Part shown: positions 41,935 through 50,885 of the stretch, piece by piece
How the letters are laid out: each line of letters opens with the position of its first letter
Position numbering within the stretch: the first letter of the stretch is position 1
From: an uncultured Caulobacterales bacterium
Lineage (GTDB): Bacteria > Pseudomonadota > Alphaproteobacteria > Caulobacterales > Caulobacteraceae
Direction: 5' to 3'
Assembly: GCA_903884425.1 (NCBI GenBank)
Contig: CAISEP010000006.1
Span: 1-64,000, forward strand
Length of the DNA: 64,000 nt
The notes under the pieces: model-generated
Told to the model about the DNA's origin: nothing
The model's input: the letters and a program-made list of their open reading frames with translations, nothing else
Database searches by the model: none
Made by a program: the position numbers and the translations under genes

Positions 41935-44151
41935 ATGTACATTGCTCCCGAGAAGACCCGGACCCCGTCCGGCGGCCAGGGTGCCAGCCGGCGTGAACTG
42001 ATCGTCGGCGCCGCCCTGGTCGGCGGATCGCTGCTGGTGGGCTGTTCGCCTGCGGACATCATGGGTGCCGGCGCGCCGAAGACCGACTTCGGGGCCTTCG
42101 GTCCCTTCATCAAGATCGACGCCGATGGTGCCGTGACAGTGATGAACAAGCACCAGGAGATGGGGCAGGGCAACCATGCCGGCCTCTCTGCCATCGTCGC
42201 CGAGGAGATGGACGCCGACTGGTCCACGGTGAAGGTCCAGCACGCCGCGGCCAATGCCAAGGTCTATGCCAACAGCCTGATGGGCGTTCAGGGCACCGGC
42301 GGCTCCACCGCCATTGCCAACAGCTGGATGCAGCTGCGCACCGCCGGGGCCACGGCCCGGGCCATGTTCGTGCAGGCCGCGGCCGACGCCTGGAAGGTGC
42401 CCGCCGCCGAGGTCACGGTGAAGGACGGCGTCGTCAGCCACGCCTCCGGCAAGTCGGCGCAATTCGGGGACCTGCTGGCTGACGCGGCCAAGGTGACCCC
42501 GCCCAAGTCGGTCAAGCTGAAGGACCCCAAGGACTTCACCCTGATCGGCACGGAGCGGGTCCGCCGCAAGGACAGCCTCGCCAAGGCCACGGGCCAGGCC
42601 CGCTACACCCAGGACGTCTATCTGCCGGACATGCTGACCGCCGTGGTGGCGCACGCCCCGCGGTTCGGCGGCAAGGTGAAGAGCTTCGACGACACCGCGG
42701 CCCGCAAGGTGCCCGGCGTGGTGGACGTGTTCGCCATTGCCACCGGCGTGGCCGTGGTGGCCAACGGCGTATACGCTGCCCGCAAGGGTCGCGAGGCCCT
42801 GAAGGTCGAGTGGGACGACGCCAAGGCGGAGAGCCGCTCCAGCGCCGAGATGCTGGCGGACTATCACCGGATCGCCCGGGGTGAGCTGACCCCTTCCGAC
42901 GACAAGTGGGCACCGTTCACCACCAAGGGGGACGCCACCGGTCAGTTCGACGGCACCGACGTGCTGCACGCCACCTACGACTTCCCCTATCTGGCCCATG
43001 CCACCATGGAGCCGATGAACTGCGTCGCCCAGGTGGACGGGTCCAAGTGCAAGCTGACCTACGGGGCCCAGGGCCATTCCCTGGACCAGATGGCGGCGGC
43101 CATGGTGGTGGTGAACCTGCCGGGGGCCATCGAGATCGAGACCCTGTTTGCCGGCGGCAGCTTCGGCCGTCGCTCCAGCTGGGACAGCGACTATGTGGTC
43201 GAGGCGGTGCAGATCGCCAAGCACGTGGGCAGGTTCCGCCCGGTGAAGCTCGTCTGGACCCGCGAGGACGACATGACCGCGGGCCACTACCGGCCCATGG
43301 CGCACCATGCGGTGGCGGTGAAGGTTGGCAAGGACGGCTATCCCGCCGCCTGGCGCCACCGGGTGGTCGTCCAGTCCTTCGCCAAGGCCAGCCCGATGAT
43401 GGCGTCGATGATGGTGAAGAACAACGTGGACTCCACCACGGTGGAAGGCACGGCGGGCTCTCCCTATCTGGCGGCGACGCCGGTGGTGGATGCCCAGGTG
43501 TTCACGCCGCACAGCCCGGTGACGACCCTGTGGTGGCGGTCGGTGGGGGCGACCCACACGGCCCCGGTGATGGAGCACACCATCGACCAGCTGGCGGCCC
43601 GGGCGAAGATCGACCCGGTGGAGTACCGGCGGGAGCTCTATCGCCGGGCGGGCGAGGCGGGGGCGCGGCACCTGGCGGTGCTGAACCTGGCCGTGGAAAA
43701 GGCCGGCTGGGGCACGCTGGAGGACGGATGGACCCGCGGCGTCGCCGTGCACGAGAGCTTCGGCTCCGTCGTGGCGAACGTGTGCGAGGCCAAGGTCATC
43801 GACGGCGAACCCCGGGTGCGCAAGGTGACCGTGGCCGTCGATTGCGGCATCGCCATCGCCCCGAACCAGATCGCCGCCCAGATGGAGGGGGGGACCTGCT
43901 ACGGCCTGTCCGCCGCCCTGTTCGGCCAGGTGACCCTGGACAAGGGACGGCCGCAGCAGACCAATTTCGACACCTATCGCGTGCTTCGCCAGAACGAGGC
44001 CCCGCAGGTGGAGACCTGGATCGTGCCCTCGGCCCATCCACCCAGCGGGGTGGGGGAGCCCGGCACGCCGGTGATCATGGCCTCGCTGCCCAACGCCCTG
44101 TTTGCCGCCACCGGCAAGCCGGTCAGCAGCTTCCCGCTGGTCAAGGCCTGA
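41935..44151 (+). CDS. Molybdenum cofactor large subunit (IorB type), Tat-exported
   Basis: A 738-aa xanthine-oxidase-family catalytic subunit. The N-terminus ASRRELIVGAALVGGSLLVG followed by Cys has a twin-arginine motif and a lipobox-like LVGC, so it is probably exported folded and may be lipid-anchored. Cofactor segments include MNKHQEMGQGNHAGLSAIVA, GVQGTGGSTA, GGSFGRRSSWDSDYV and the C-terminal SGVGEPGTPVIMASLPNAL with the catalytic Glu. GGAGG lies eight bases before the ATG. Substrates of such enzymes are N-heterocycles or aldehydes; which one cannot be told. Confidence 0.88.
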   Translation: MYIAPEKTRTPSGGQGASRRELIVGAALVGGSLLVGCSPADIMGAGAPKTDFGAFGPFIKIDADGAVTVMNKHQEMGQGNHAGLSAIVAEEMDADWSTVKVQHAAANAKVYANSLMGVQGTGGSTAIANSWMQLRTAGATARAMFVQAAADAWKVPAAEVTVKDGVVSHASGKSAQFGDLLADAAKVTPPKSVKLKDPKDFTLIGTERVRRKDSLAKATGQARYTQDVYLPDMLTAVVAHAPRFGGKVKSFDDTAARKVPGVVDVFAIATGVAVVANGVYAARKGREALKVEWDDAKAESRSSAEMLADYHRIARGELTPSDDKWAPFTTKGDATGQFDGTDVLHATYDFPYLAHATMEPMNCVAQVDGSKCKLTYGAQGHSLDQMAAAMVVVNLPGAIEIETLFAGGSFGRRSSWDSDYVVEAVQIAKHVGRFRPVKLVWTREDDMTAGHYRPMAHHAVAVKVGKDGYPAAWRHRVVVQSFAKASPMMASMMVKNNVDSTTVEGTAGSPYLAATPVVDAQVFTPHSPVTTLWWRSVGATHTAPVMEHTIDQLAARAKIDPVEYRRELYRRAGEAGARHLAVLNLAVEKAGWGTLEDGWTRGVAVHESFGSVVANVCEAKVIDGEPRVRKVTVAVDCGIAIAPNQIAAQMEGGTCYGLSAALFGQVTLDKGRPQQTNFDTYRVLRQNEAPQVETWIVPSAHPPSGVGEPGTPVIMASLPNALFAATGKPVSSFPLVKA

Positions 44152-44383
44152 GGCGCCCACGCCCGGACAACCGGTCGACCCGCGGTCGGCCGGTGATCCG
44201 CCCCCTGACCGGCGGCAGAGCTTAGCGTCCTAATGGCGCGCGCAGTCCTTCGGTTGCGTCCTATCGGTGGGGCCGATCGGTCTGGCGTCGGCAAACGGGC
44301 CTGTGGATGACTTGAATTGCGACGGCGCAACGCGACCGCCGCATCCCTGAGCCAGACTGCCCGTGTCATCCAGGAGGCGTACC

Positions 44384-44977
44384 ATGCTGCAGGCCGTCAT
44401 CGTCGCCCACCCCAATCCCGACAGCTTCACCCTGTCGGTCGCCCACGCCTATGCGCAGGCCGCCGAGGCCGCCGGTGGCCAGGTGGTGGTCCGCGACCTC
44501 TACGCCATGAACTTCGACCCGTGCCTCAAGCGCGACGAGATTCCCAGCGAGCCGGACTACCGCCTGCATCCCGATGTCGCCGCCGAACGGGCGGCGCTGG
44601 AGGGGGTGGGGCTCTATGTCCTGGTCTATCCGTTCTGGGTGAACGCGCCGCCCGCGATCCTGAAGGGCTACATCGACCGGGTCCTGGGCTTCGGCTTCGG
44701 CTTTGCCCCGGATGGAGAGGGTGCCCATCCCACGGCCAGCGGCACGCGACTGCTCAGCTTCACCTCTTCGGGCGCGCCGCGGCACTGGGTTGTTGACACC
44801 GGCGCCCTGAGCGCGGTGCGGAACCTGTTCGATACACATCTCGCCAAGGTGTGCGGACTGACCGTCGTCGATCATATCCATTTTGGTGCGATCACACCCA
44901 ACATGACTGCCGCAGCAGTTGAGCGGCATCTTGATCTAGTCCGGAACACTGCCAACTGGATCAATCGGGACAGTTGA
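44384..44977 (+). CDS. Flavodoxin-fold NAD(P)H-quinone oxidoreductase
   Basis: A 197-aa protein of the NQO1/KefF/MdaB group. The N-terminal AVIVAHPNPDSFTLSVAHAY is the FMN/FAD phosphate loop typical of the family. VGLYVLVYPFWVNAPPAILK is the Pro-x-x-Trp-containing dinucleotide site, followed by GYIDRVLGFGFGF. It reduces quinones by two electrons and may protect against aromatic redox cyclers. ATG 44384 has GGAGG six bases upstream. It follows the molybdenum hydroxylase operon by 232 bp and may be independently transcribed. Confidence 0.85.
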   Translation: MLQAVIVAHPNPDSFTLSVAHAYAQAAEAAGGQVVVRDLYAMNFDPCLKRDEIPSEPDYRLHPDVAAERAALEGVGLYVLVYPFWVNAPPAILKGYIDRVLGFGFGFAPDGEGAHPTASGTRLLSFTSSGAPRHWVVDTGALSAVRNLFDTHLAKVCGLTVVDHIHFGAITPNMTAAAVERHLDLVRNTANWINRDS

Positions 44978-45271
44978 AGAATTCAAAACATGTTGTAATT
45001 GGGGTTTCATTTCTTAAATCGGCGTGGCAAGAAGACTCATGCTGAGTCATCCGCTTCACGCAGGTGACTCGCCCCGCGAGTTCCGAAGATCAATCGATCC
45101 GATCGGCCTCATCGAGATTAACCCAAGTCGTCGCAGGCGACACTCATGTCCGGATATCCGCGGTTTTCCCAGATATCCGGACTCCGGTGGTCCTGTTGAC
45201 TGAGAATGTTGCGATCGGTGCAAGGGCCTCGGCATGCATTGAACGCCCCGAACAAAGAAGGAGTGTTTCTG
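44978..45271 (+). promoter_or_regulatory. mucR upstream region with GANTC sites and inverted repeats
   Basis: A 294-bp gap with no gene, AT-richer than average at 44985-45020. It contains four GANTC sites (45034-45038, 45044-45048, 45066-45070, 45180-45184). The first two form the palindrome GACTCA-tgc-TGAGTC (45034-45048). A perfect 11-bp inverted repeat, GTCCGGATATC (45148-45158) and GATATCCGGAC (45172-45182), spaced by 13 bases, lies about 90-125 bp before the mucR start. MucR/Ros proteins are known to control their own promoters, so operator function is likely. The GANTC sites suggest a link to CcrM methylation. Confidence 0.6.
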
Positions 45272-45724
45272 TTGTCCAGCTCACCCGATCTCATTGAAAT
45301 GACCACCGACATCGTCTCGGCGTTCGTCAGCAACAGCACGCTGGCGGCGGGCGACCTGCCGGGCCTGATCCATCAGGTCCACAAGACCCTCGCCGAGATC
45401 GCCACGGGCGTGGAGGCCGAGCCGGCCACTCCGGCCCAGACGCCGGCCATTTCCGTCAAGAAGTCGATCACGCCGGACTTCCTGATCTGTCTGGAGGACG
45501 GCCGCAAGTTCAAGTCGCTGAAGCGGCACCTGCGCACCAAGTACGACCTGACCCCGGAGCAATATCGCGCCAAGTGGAACCTGCCGAAGGACTATCCGAT
45601 GGTGGCTCCGAACTATGCCGCAGCCCGGTCGAACCTGGCCAAGCAGAGCGGTCTCGGCCAGGGCGGGCGCAAGCCGGCGGCCGGCAAGGCCACCAAGGCC
45701 CGGGCGACCAAGCCCGCCGTCTGA
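45272..45724 (+). CDS. mucR: MucR/Ros-family transcriptional regulator
   Basis: A 150-aa zinc-finger regulator. The N-terminal dimerisation region is SSSPDLIEMTTDIVSAFVSN. The DNA-binding part is FLICLEDGRKFKSLKRHL, then TPEQYRAKWNLPKDYPMVAP, then NYAAARSNLAKQSGLG, and the tail is Lys/Ala-rich. One expected zinc-ligand His appears as Lys (HLRTKYD), as also seen in Caulobacter-type MucR from memory. TTG 45272 is chosen: AAGGAG lies eight bases upstream and it gives the usual family start. MucR proteins silence surface, cell-cycle and exopolysaccharide genes. Confidence 0.92.
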   Translation: MSSSPDLIEMTTDIVSAFVSNSTLAAGDLPGLIHQVHKTLAEIATGVEAEPATPAQTPAISVKKSITPDFLICLEDGRKFKSLKRHLRTKYDLTPEQYRAKWNLPKDYPMVAPNYAAARSNLAKQSGLGQGGRKPAAGKATKARATKPAV

Positions 45725-45788
45725 TCCGTCACCGGCGACACCGACGCTGCGCACCCGCCGCGTCGGCAGCTTACAGATAGAGATAAGG

Positions 45789-45819
45789 AAAACCGGTCTG
45801 CCCGCGGCAGGCCGGTTTT
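45789..45819 (+). terminator. Rho-independent terminator after mucR
   Basis: AAAACCGG and TCTGCC fold back on GGCAG and CCGGTTTT around a CGC loop, with one bulged base. The stem is GC-rich and ends in a TTTT run. It lies 64 bp beyond the mucR stop and clearly closes its transcript before the next gene. Confidence 0.8.
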
Positions 45820-45852
45820 CAATTTGCCAGAACCATGCTCTAGGGTGTCGGC

Positions 45853-46260
45853 ATGAAATTGACCGATCACCGGATCGTTGCGGGCGTTGGGATGGGCATC
45901 GTGGCCCTCGGCGCACTGGGCTTTGCGCTCGGCGTGCAGCAGGGCCAGCGCCCGCCTTCGGAGCCGCAGCCCCTGCCGCTGCCGGTGCCGACCGGCCACT
46001 CCATGAACCTCCAGGCCGTTCCCTCCGCCTCGGCCCTCGATCCCGGCGCGGCCAACGGGGCCATCGACCCAGCGGCCGCGCGCCTCAAGGCCCGCCGGGC
46101 CCAGGCCGATGCAGACAACACCATGGATGACGGGGAGGAGGATGCGGGCCCGTCGACCCCGTCGGCGGCCACGGCCGCCGAGCCCGCGGACCCGGCCCAT
46201 GCCTCGCCCAAGGCCCCCTCCGCGACACCGGCCTCCAATTCGATGCACGGCCCCTATTAG
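45853..46260 (+). CDS. Membrane-anchored Ala/Pro-rich protein of unknown function
   Basis: A 135-aa protein with an uncleaved-looking N-terminal membrane segment (IVAGVGMGIVALGALGFALG) and a disordered Ala/Pro/Asp-rich periplasmic part. It has a small helical stretch AAARLKARRAQADADNTMDD, an acidic patch (DDGEEDAG), and ends in SNSMHGPY. No domain is recognised. It is transcribed after the mucR terminator and converges on the PilZ gene. Low sequence complexity limits what can be said. Confidence 0.5.
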   Translation: MKLTDHRIVAGVGMGIVALGALGFALGVQQGQRPPSEPQPLPLPVPTGHSMNLQAVPSASALDPGAANGAIDPAAARLKARRAQADADNTMDDGEEDAGPSTPSAATAAEPADPAHASPKAPSATPASNSMHGPY

Positions 46261-46274
46261 GGTCGGTCGACGGA

Positions 46275-46607
46275 TCAGCGGTTCAGCAGGCGGATCCACA
46301 GCTGGGCGCGCTTCATCAGGCGCGGCTCCTTGGTGCCCTTCAGGGGCACGGAGCGATCGAAGGCCACGCCGACCAGCGGCTCTGCCCGCCAGACCACCCG
46401 GCACTCATGCAGCACGCCGGCCGTCAACTGGATGGCGTCGAACGTGTCCGGCAGGCGCACGTCCTCGTCCAGCAGGATGCGCCCGCCGACATCGCTCAGG
46501 TCCTTGAAGGTGCCGCGGACCAGCTCCGGCGGCTCGTCCCACGCGACCGCCACGGTCAGCCGGGTCCGTCGTCGGGGTGCCCTGCGGCGTTCGTCAGCAA
46601 CCGCCAT
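46275..46607 (-). CDS. PilZ-domain protein (c-di-GMP receptor)
   Basis: A 110-aa single-domain protein. The RxxxR motif lies in ERRRAPRRRTRLTV near the N-terminus, and the D/NxSxxG motif is DLSDVGGRI about 30 residues later; both bind cyclic di-GMP in PilZ domains. The remaining strands (AIQLTAGVLHECRVVWRAEP, VGVAFDR) fit the beta-barrel. It would sense c-di-GMP and act on a partner not visible here. It is divergent from the YVTN/phosphoesterase gene. Confidence 0.85.
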   Translation of the reverse strand: MAVADERRRAPRRRTRLTVAVAWDEPPELVRGTFKDLSDVGGRILLDEDVRLPDTFDAIQLTAGVLHECRVVWRAEPLVGVAFDRSVPLKGTKEPRLMKRAQLWIRLLNR

Positions 46608-46734
46608 CCTGCATCGACTCCATGAGTAGGTGATGTCGATTTGTGATTAAACTAACTAACAAGGGGTTGCCTGCGACTCCTATTCGTCATGAACTCGTGC
46701 GAAAACAACGAATTCGCGGACAGGATCGACTTTC

Positions 46735-49518
46735 ATGAGCGGACTTCTACTGGCCCTGGCGCTGGCGACCAGCCCCGCAGCGGTGACCTATGTGCCCACC
46801 GGTGCCGCCATCACGCCCACGGCCACGCCGGGGGCCCTGTTCCAGCCCCTGAACCCGGACCTGCCCAACCTGCCGGACTATGTGGTCGGTCAGGCCTCGG
46901 GTCTCGCCATCTCGCCGGACGGCCGCACGCTGGCGATCCTCACCAGCGGCTTCAACCGGAACCGGGACGACAAGGGCAAGGTGATCCTGTCGGGCTCCAG
47001 CGAGTTCGTGTTCCTGTACGACATTTCCGGTGATCAGCCCCGCAAGCTGCAGGCACTGAGCCTGCCCAATGCCTTCATCGGCCTGGCCTGGGCCCCGGAC
47101 GGGCAGCACCTCTATGCCTCCGGCGGGGTGAACGACGCGGTGGCGGTGTTTGCCCGGGACGGGGACCACATGGTGGCCCGGTCGTCGATCCCGCTGGGTC
47201 ACAAGGGCGGGCTCGGCCTCAAGGTCCAGCCGGAGGTGGCGGGCGTGTCGGTCAGCCCGGACGGCAAGTGGCTGCTGGCCGCCAACCTGCAGAACGACAG
47301 TGTCAGCCTGGTGGAGCTTGCCAGCGGCAAGGTGGCGGCGGAGCTCGACCTGCGGCCAGGCGCGCACCGGGCCGAGGATCACGGCCGGTCCGGGGGCACC
47401 TTCCCCCGGGGCGTGGCCTTCGTCGGCAATACCAAGGCCTATGTCTCCAGCCAGCGAGACCGGGAGCTGATCGCCATCTCCGTGGGGGCGGACGGCCATC
47501 TCGGGCTGGAGAAGCGGATCCGGGTCGCCGGACAGCCCAATGCGCTCGTGGTCCATGCCGAGGCCCGTCGCCTCTATGCGGCCCTCGACAATTCCGACCG
47601 GGTGGCGGTCCTCGATACCGGAACGGACCGTCTGGTCGAGACCTTTGCCGCGGCGGCACCGTCGGCGCTCCTGCCCAATCCCCTGAAGCTGGGCGGGGCC
47701 GGCACCAATGCCCTGACCCTGTCGCCGGACGGCAGGACCCTGCTGGTCAGCAACGGTGGCGAGAACGCCGTCGCCGTGGTGCGGCTGTCGGAGCGGGCCG
47801 CCGGTGCGGTCGGGAAGGTCAAGGCCCACGATGACGACGATGCCCCCCGGTCCGAGGTGGTCGGCCTGATTCCCACGGGCTGGTATCCGACGGCGGTGGC
47901 CATGCGCGGCGACGGCAAGCAGATCTATGTGGTGAACGGCAAGAGCGACCCGGGTCCCAATGTCCGCAACTGCCGCGGGGATGCGAGCCTGACCCGGGAG
48001 CAGTGCCAGGGGGCCAACCAGTATGTCTGGCAGCTGGAAAAGGCCGGCTTCCTCACCGTGCCGACGCCAGCCCCGACGGTGCTCGGCCAGCTGAGCCGCC
48101 AGGTGGCGGAGAACAACCGCTTCCTCGCCAAGCCCGACCCGGCCGCCGCCGAGACCATGGCCTTCCTGCGGGCGCACATCCGGCACGTCATCTACATCGT
48201 CAAGGAAAACCGGACCTACGACCAGATCCTCGGGGACCTCGAGCCGGGCAACGGCGACCCCCGCCTGACCCTGTTCCCCCGGCCGGTCACCCCCAACCAC
48301 CATGCGCTGGCCCGGAACTTCGTCACCCTCGACAACTTCCTGGACAGCGGCGAAAGCTCCAACACCGGCTGGAACTGGTCGACGGCGGCCCGCACCACGG
48401 ACTTCACGGAGCGGGAGGCACCGGTGAACTACGGGGCCCGCGGTCTGCAATATGACCAGGAAGGTGCCAACCGGAACGTGAACATGGCCCAGGCCACATC
48501 CGCGGAGCGGCGGGTCGCTAACCCAGTCTCCCCGGAAGACCCGGACATCCTGCCGGGCATCCACGACGTGGCGGCCCCCGACGGTCCCAACGGCCGGGAG
48601 GAGGGTGGATATCTCTGGGATGCCGCCCTCGCCAAGGGCCTCAGCGTGCGCAACTACGGCTTCTACGAGGACCTGGTCCGCTATGAGGGCGAGGTGGGCG
48701 ACGCCAAGGTCCCGCTGGAGCGGGAGCCCTGGAAGTCCGGCCTGGTGGTGGCCTTCCCGACCAAGGCGTCCCTGCTGAAGGTCTCCGATCCCTATTTCCG
48801 CAGCTTCGACCAGGCCTTCCCGGACTATTACCGGTTCCAGGAGTGGAAGCGGGAATACGACGCCTATGCCGCCAAGGGGGATGCGCCGCGTCTGACCCTG
48901 CTGCGGATCAACCACGACCATTTCGGCGCCTTCAAGGAGGCCATCGACGGGATCAACACGGTGGAGACCCAGATGGCGGACAACGACTACGCCCTGGGCC
49001 TGGTGGCCGAGGCCGTGGCCAAGGGTCCGTTCGCCAAGGACACGCTGATCTTCGTGCTGGAGGACGATGCCCAGGACGGGGCCGACCATGTCAGCGCCCA
49101 CCGGTCCCTGGCCCTGGTGGTGGGCCCCTATGTGAAGCAGGGGGCTGTGGTGTCCAAGCGCTACACCACGGTCAACGTGCTGCGGACCATGGTGGACATA
49201 CTGGGCGTCGAACCCCTGGGCCTGAACGACGCCATGGCCGAGCCGATGAGCGACATCTTCGACGTGTCGCAGGCGAGCTGGAGCTACAAGTCCCTGGTGC
49301 CGCCGGTGCTGCGTTCCACGGCCCTGCCGCTGCCCCCGGCCGCCAGCGCCTGTGTCGCCCGGCCGAAGCATTCGGCGGCCTGGTGGGCCGCGGCCATGGC
49401 CGGACAGGACTTCTCCTCGGAGGACAAGCTGGACACGGCCCGGTTCAACCGCGCCCTGTGGACGGGTCTGAAGGGCAAGGGAACGGTGTCCTACGACGGC
49501 GGGCCCGGCTGCCAGTAG
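46735..49518 (+). CDS. Exported YVTN beta-propeller/phosphoesterase fusion protein
   Basis: A 927-aa two-domain protein. A short signal peptide (MSGLLLALALATSPAAVTYV) leads to a seven-blade propeller (about residues 40-420), with repeats such as ASGLAISPDGRTLAIL, VSVSPDGKWLLAANLQNDSV and LTLSPDGRTLLVSNGGENAV. From about residue 480 an alkaline-phosphatase/phosphoesterase domain begins, with VIYIVKENRTYDQILGDL, TPNHHALARNFVTLDNF and HVSAHRSLALVVGPYVKQ holding the metal ligands and nucleophile region. Such fusions are annotated as bifunctional YncE/alkaline phosphatases. Periplasmic release of phosphate is likely; the substrate is unknown. No accompanying phosphate genes are seen. Confidence 0.85.
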   Translation: MSGLLLALALATSPAAVTYVPTGAAITPTATPGALFQPLNPDLPNLPDYVVGQASGLAISPDGRTLAILTSGFNRNRDDKGKVILSGSSEFVFLYDISGDQPRKLQALSLPNAFIGLAWAPDGQHLYASGGVNDAVAVFARDGDHMVARSSIPLGHKGGLGLKVQPEVAGVSVSPDGKWLLAANLQNDSVSLVELASGKVAAELDLRPGAHRAEDHGRSGGTFPRGVAFVGNTKAYVSSQRDRELIAISVGADGHLGLEKRIRVAGQPNALVVHAEARRLYAALDNSDRVAVLDTGTDRLVETFAAAAPSALLPNPLKLGGAGTNALTLSPDGRTLLVSNGGENAVAVVRLSERAAGAVGKVKAHDDDDAPRSEVVGLIPTGWYPTAVAMRGDGKQIYVVNGKSDPGPNVRNCRGDASLTREQCQGANQYVWQLEKAGFLTVPTPAPTVLGQLSRQVAENNRFLAKPDPAAAETMAFLRAHIRHVIYIVKENRTYDQILGDLEPGNGDPRLTLFPRPVTPNHHALARNFVTLDNFLDSGESSNTGWNWSTAARTTDFTEREAPVNYGARGLQYDQEGANRNVNMAQATSAERRVANPVSPEDPDILPGIHDVAAPDGPNGREEGGYLWDAALAKGLSVRNYGFYEDLVRYEGEVGDAKVPLEREPWKSGLVVAFPTKASLLKVSDPYFRSFDQAFPDYYRFQEWKREYDAYAAKGDAPRLTLLRINHDHFGAFKEAIDGINTVETQMADNDYALGLVAEAVAKGPFAKDTLIFVLEDDAQDGADHVSAHRSLALVVGPYVKQGAVVSKRYTTVNVLRTMVDILGVEPLGLNDAMAEPMSDIFDVSQASWSYKSLVPPVLRSTALPLPPAASACVARPKHSAAWWAAAMAGQDFSSEDKLDTARFNRALWTGLKGKGTVSYDGGPGCQ

Positions 49519-49539
49519 CCTGGGGTCGGAAGCCGGGGG

Positions 49540-50871
49540 TCAGTCCGACAGGGTTTCCTGAAACCGGACGGGCTTTCCCTGTCCGGGCAGCAGGATTTCG
49601 TCCTCCCGCATCACCAGGCGGCCGCGGATGATCGTCATCACCGGCCAGCCGGTGACGGTCATGCCGTCGAAGGGGGTCCAGCCGCAACGGCTGGCCATGT
49701 CCTCGTGCCGCAGGGTCCGCTGCTGCTTGAGGTCGACGAGGGTGAGGTCGGCGTCATAGCCCTCCGCCATCCGGCCCTTGCCGGCGATGCCGAACACCCG
49801 CTGGGGCCCGTGGCTGGTCAGGTCCACCAGCCGCTCGAGGGTCAGGCGGCCATGGGCCACATGGTCCAGCATCACAGGCAGCAGGGTCTGCACACCGGGC
49901 ATGCCGGAGGGTGAGGCGGGATAGGGGCGGGCCTTCTCCTCCCGGGTATGGGGGGCATGGTCGGAACCCAGCACGTCGGCCACCCCGTGGGTGATGCCGC
50001 GCCACAGGCCCGCCTGGTGATGGGCGTTGCGGATCGGCGGGTTCATCTGGGCAAAGCCCTTCAGCCGCTCATAGGCCTCCGGCGCGGTGAGGGTCAGGTG
50101 CTGGGGGGTGACCTCGACGGAGGCCACGTCCTTGTTGTGGCTGAGGAACGCGATCTCCTCCGCCGTGGTCACGTGCAGCACGTGGATGCGCTTGCCCGCC
50201 TGCCGGGCCAGACGGACCAGCCGCTCCGTGCTCTGCATGGCGCTGATCGCGTCGCGCACCTCTTCGTGACTGGTCCAGTCCCCGGTGCGGGCGAGGGGGC
50301 GGCGCTCCACCAGGCGGTACTCGTCCTCCGAATGGAAGGCGGCCCGGCGGCGGATGCTGGCCAGCACCCGGGCCACGCCCTCGTCATCGGCCACCAGCAG
50401 GGAGCCGGTGGAGGCTCCCATGAACACCTTCACGCCGCAGCAGCCGGGCAGCCGCTCCAGTTCCCCTAGGAAATCGGCATTCTCGTGGGTGCCGCCCACA
50501 TAGAAGGCGTGGTCGCAGGCCATGCGCCGGGCCCGGACCAGCTTGTCGGCCAGGGCCGCCTCGTTGGTGGTGACGGGCTCGGTATTGGGCATCTCGAACA
50601 CGGCGGTGACGCCGCCGAGGACCGCCGCGCGGGACCCGCTCTCCAGGTCCTCCTTCCATTCGAGGCCCGGCTCGCGGAAGTGGACCTGGCTGTCGATCAC
50701 GCCAGGCATGACCGTGAGGCCGGTGGCATCGATCACCTGACCGGCATCGGCGGTGGACAGATCCCCCACCCGCACGATCCGGCCCTCGCGGATGCCCACA
50801 TCGGCAGGGCCGCGACCGGCATGGTTCACCACTTCGCCGCCACGGACGATCAGATCAAAGGTTTCGGGCAT
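49540..50871 (-). CDS. pyrC: Dihydroorotase-family amidohydrolase
   Basis: A 443-aa class I amidohydrolase. The metal HxH pair lies in DSQVHFREPGLEWKED, followed by the carboxylated-Lys region CCGVKVFMGASTGSLL, then RRAAFHSEDEYRL, HVLHVTTAEE and the catalytic Asp in DVLGSDHAPHTREEKA. These fit dihydroorotase (pyrimidine synthesis) and related cyclic amidases such as allantoinase or dihydropyrimidinase; the substrate-anchoring HFREPG favours dihydroorotase. It is a single gene beside the GT9 gene and 14 bp from it on the same strand. No other pyr gene is near, so the symbol is less certain than the family. Confidence 0.8.
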   Translation of the reverse strand: MPETFDLIVRGGEVVNHAGRGPADVGIREGRIVRVGDLSTADAGQVIDATGLTVMPGVIDSQVHFREPGLEWKEDLESGSRAAVLGGVTAVFEMPNTEPVTTNEAALADKLVRARRMACDHAFYVGGTHENADFLGELERLPGCCGVKVFMGASTGSLLVADDEGVARVLASIRRRAAFHSEDEYRLVERRPLARTGDWTSHEEVRDAISAMQSTERLVRLARQAGKRIHVLHVTTAEEIAFLSHNKDVASVEVTPQHLTLTAPEAYERLKGFAQMNPPIRNAHHQAGLWRGITHGVADVLGSDHAPHTREEKARPYPASPSGMPGVQTLLPVMLDHVAHGRLTLERLVDLTSHGPQRVFGIAGKGRMAEGYDADLTLVDLKQQRTLRHEDMASRCGWTPFDGMTVTGWPVMTIIRGRLVMREDEILLPGQGKPVRFQETLSD

Positions 50872-50885
50872 CGGCGTGTTCGACT

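Noticed and set aside
41857-44160. Long leftward frame opposite the molybdenum hydroxylase
   Set aside because: It is a shadow of the large subunit in the complementary phase, His/Gly-rich with no recognisable domain.
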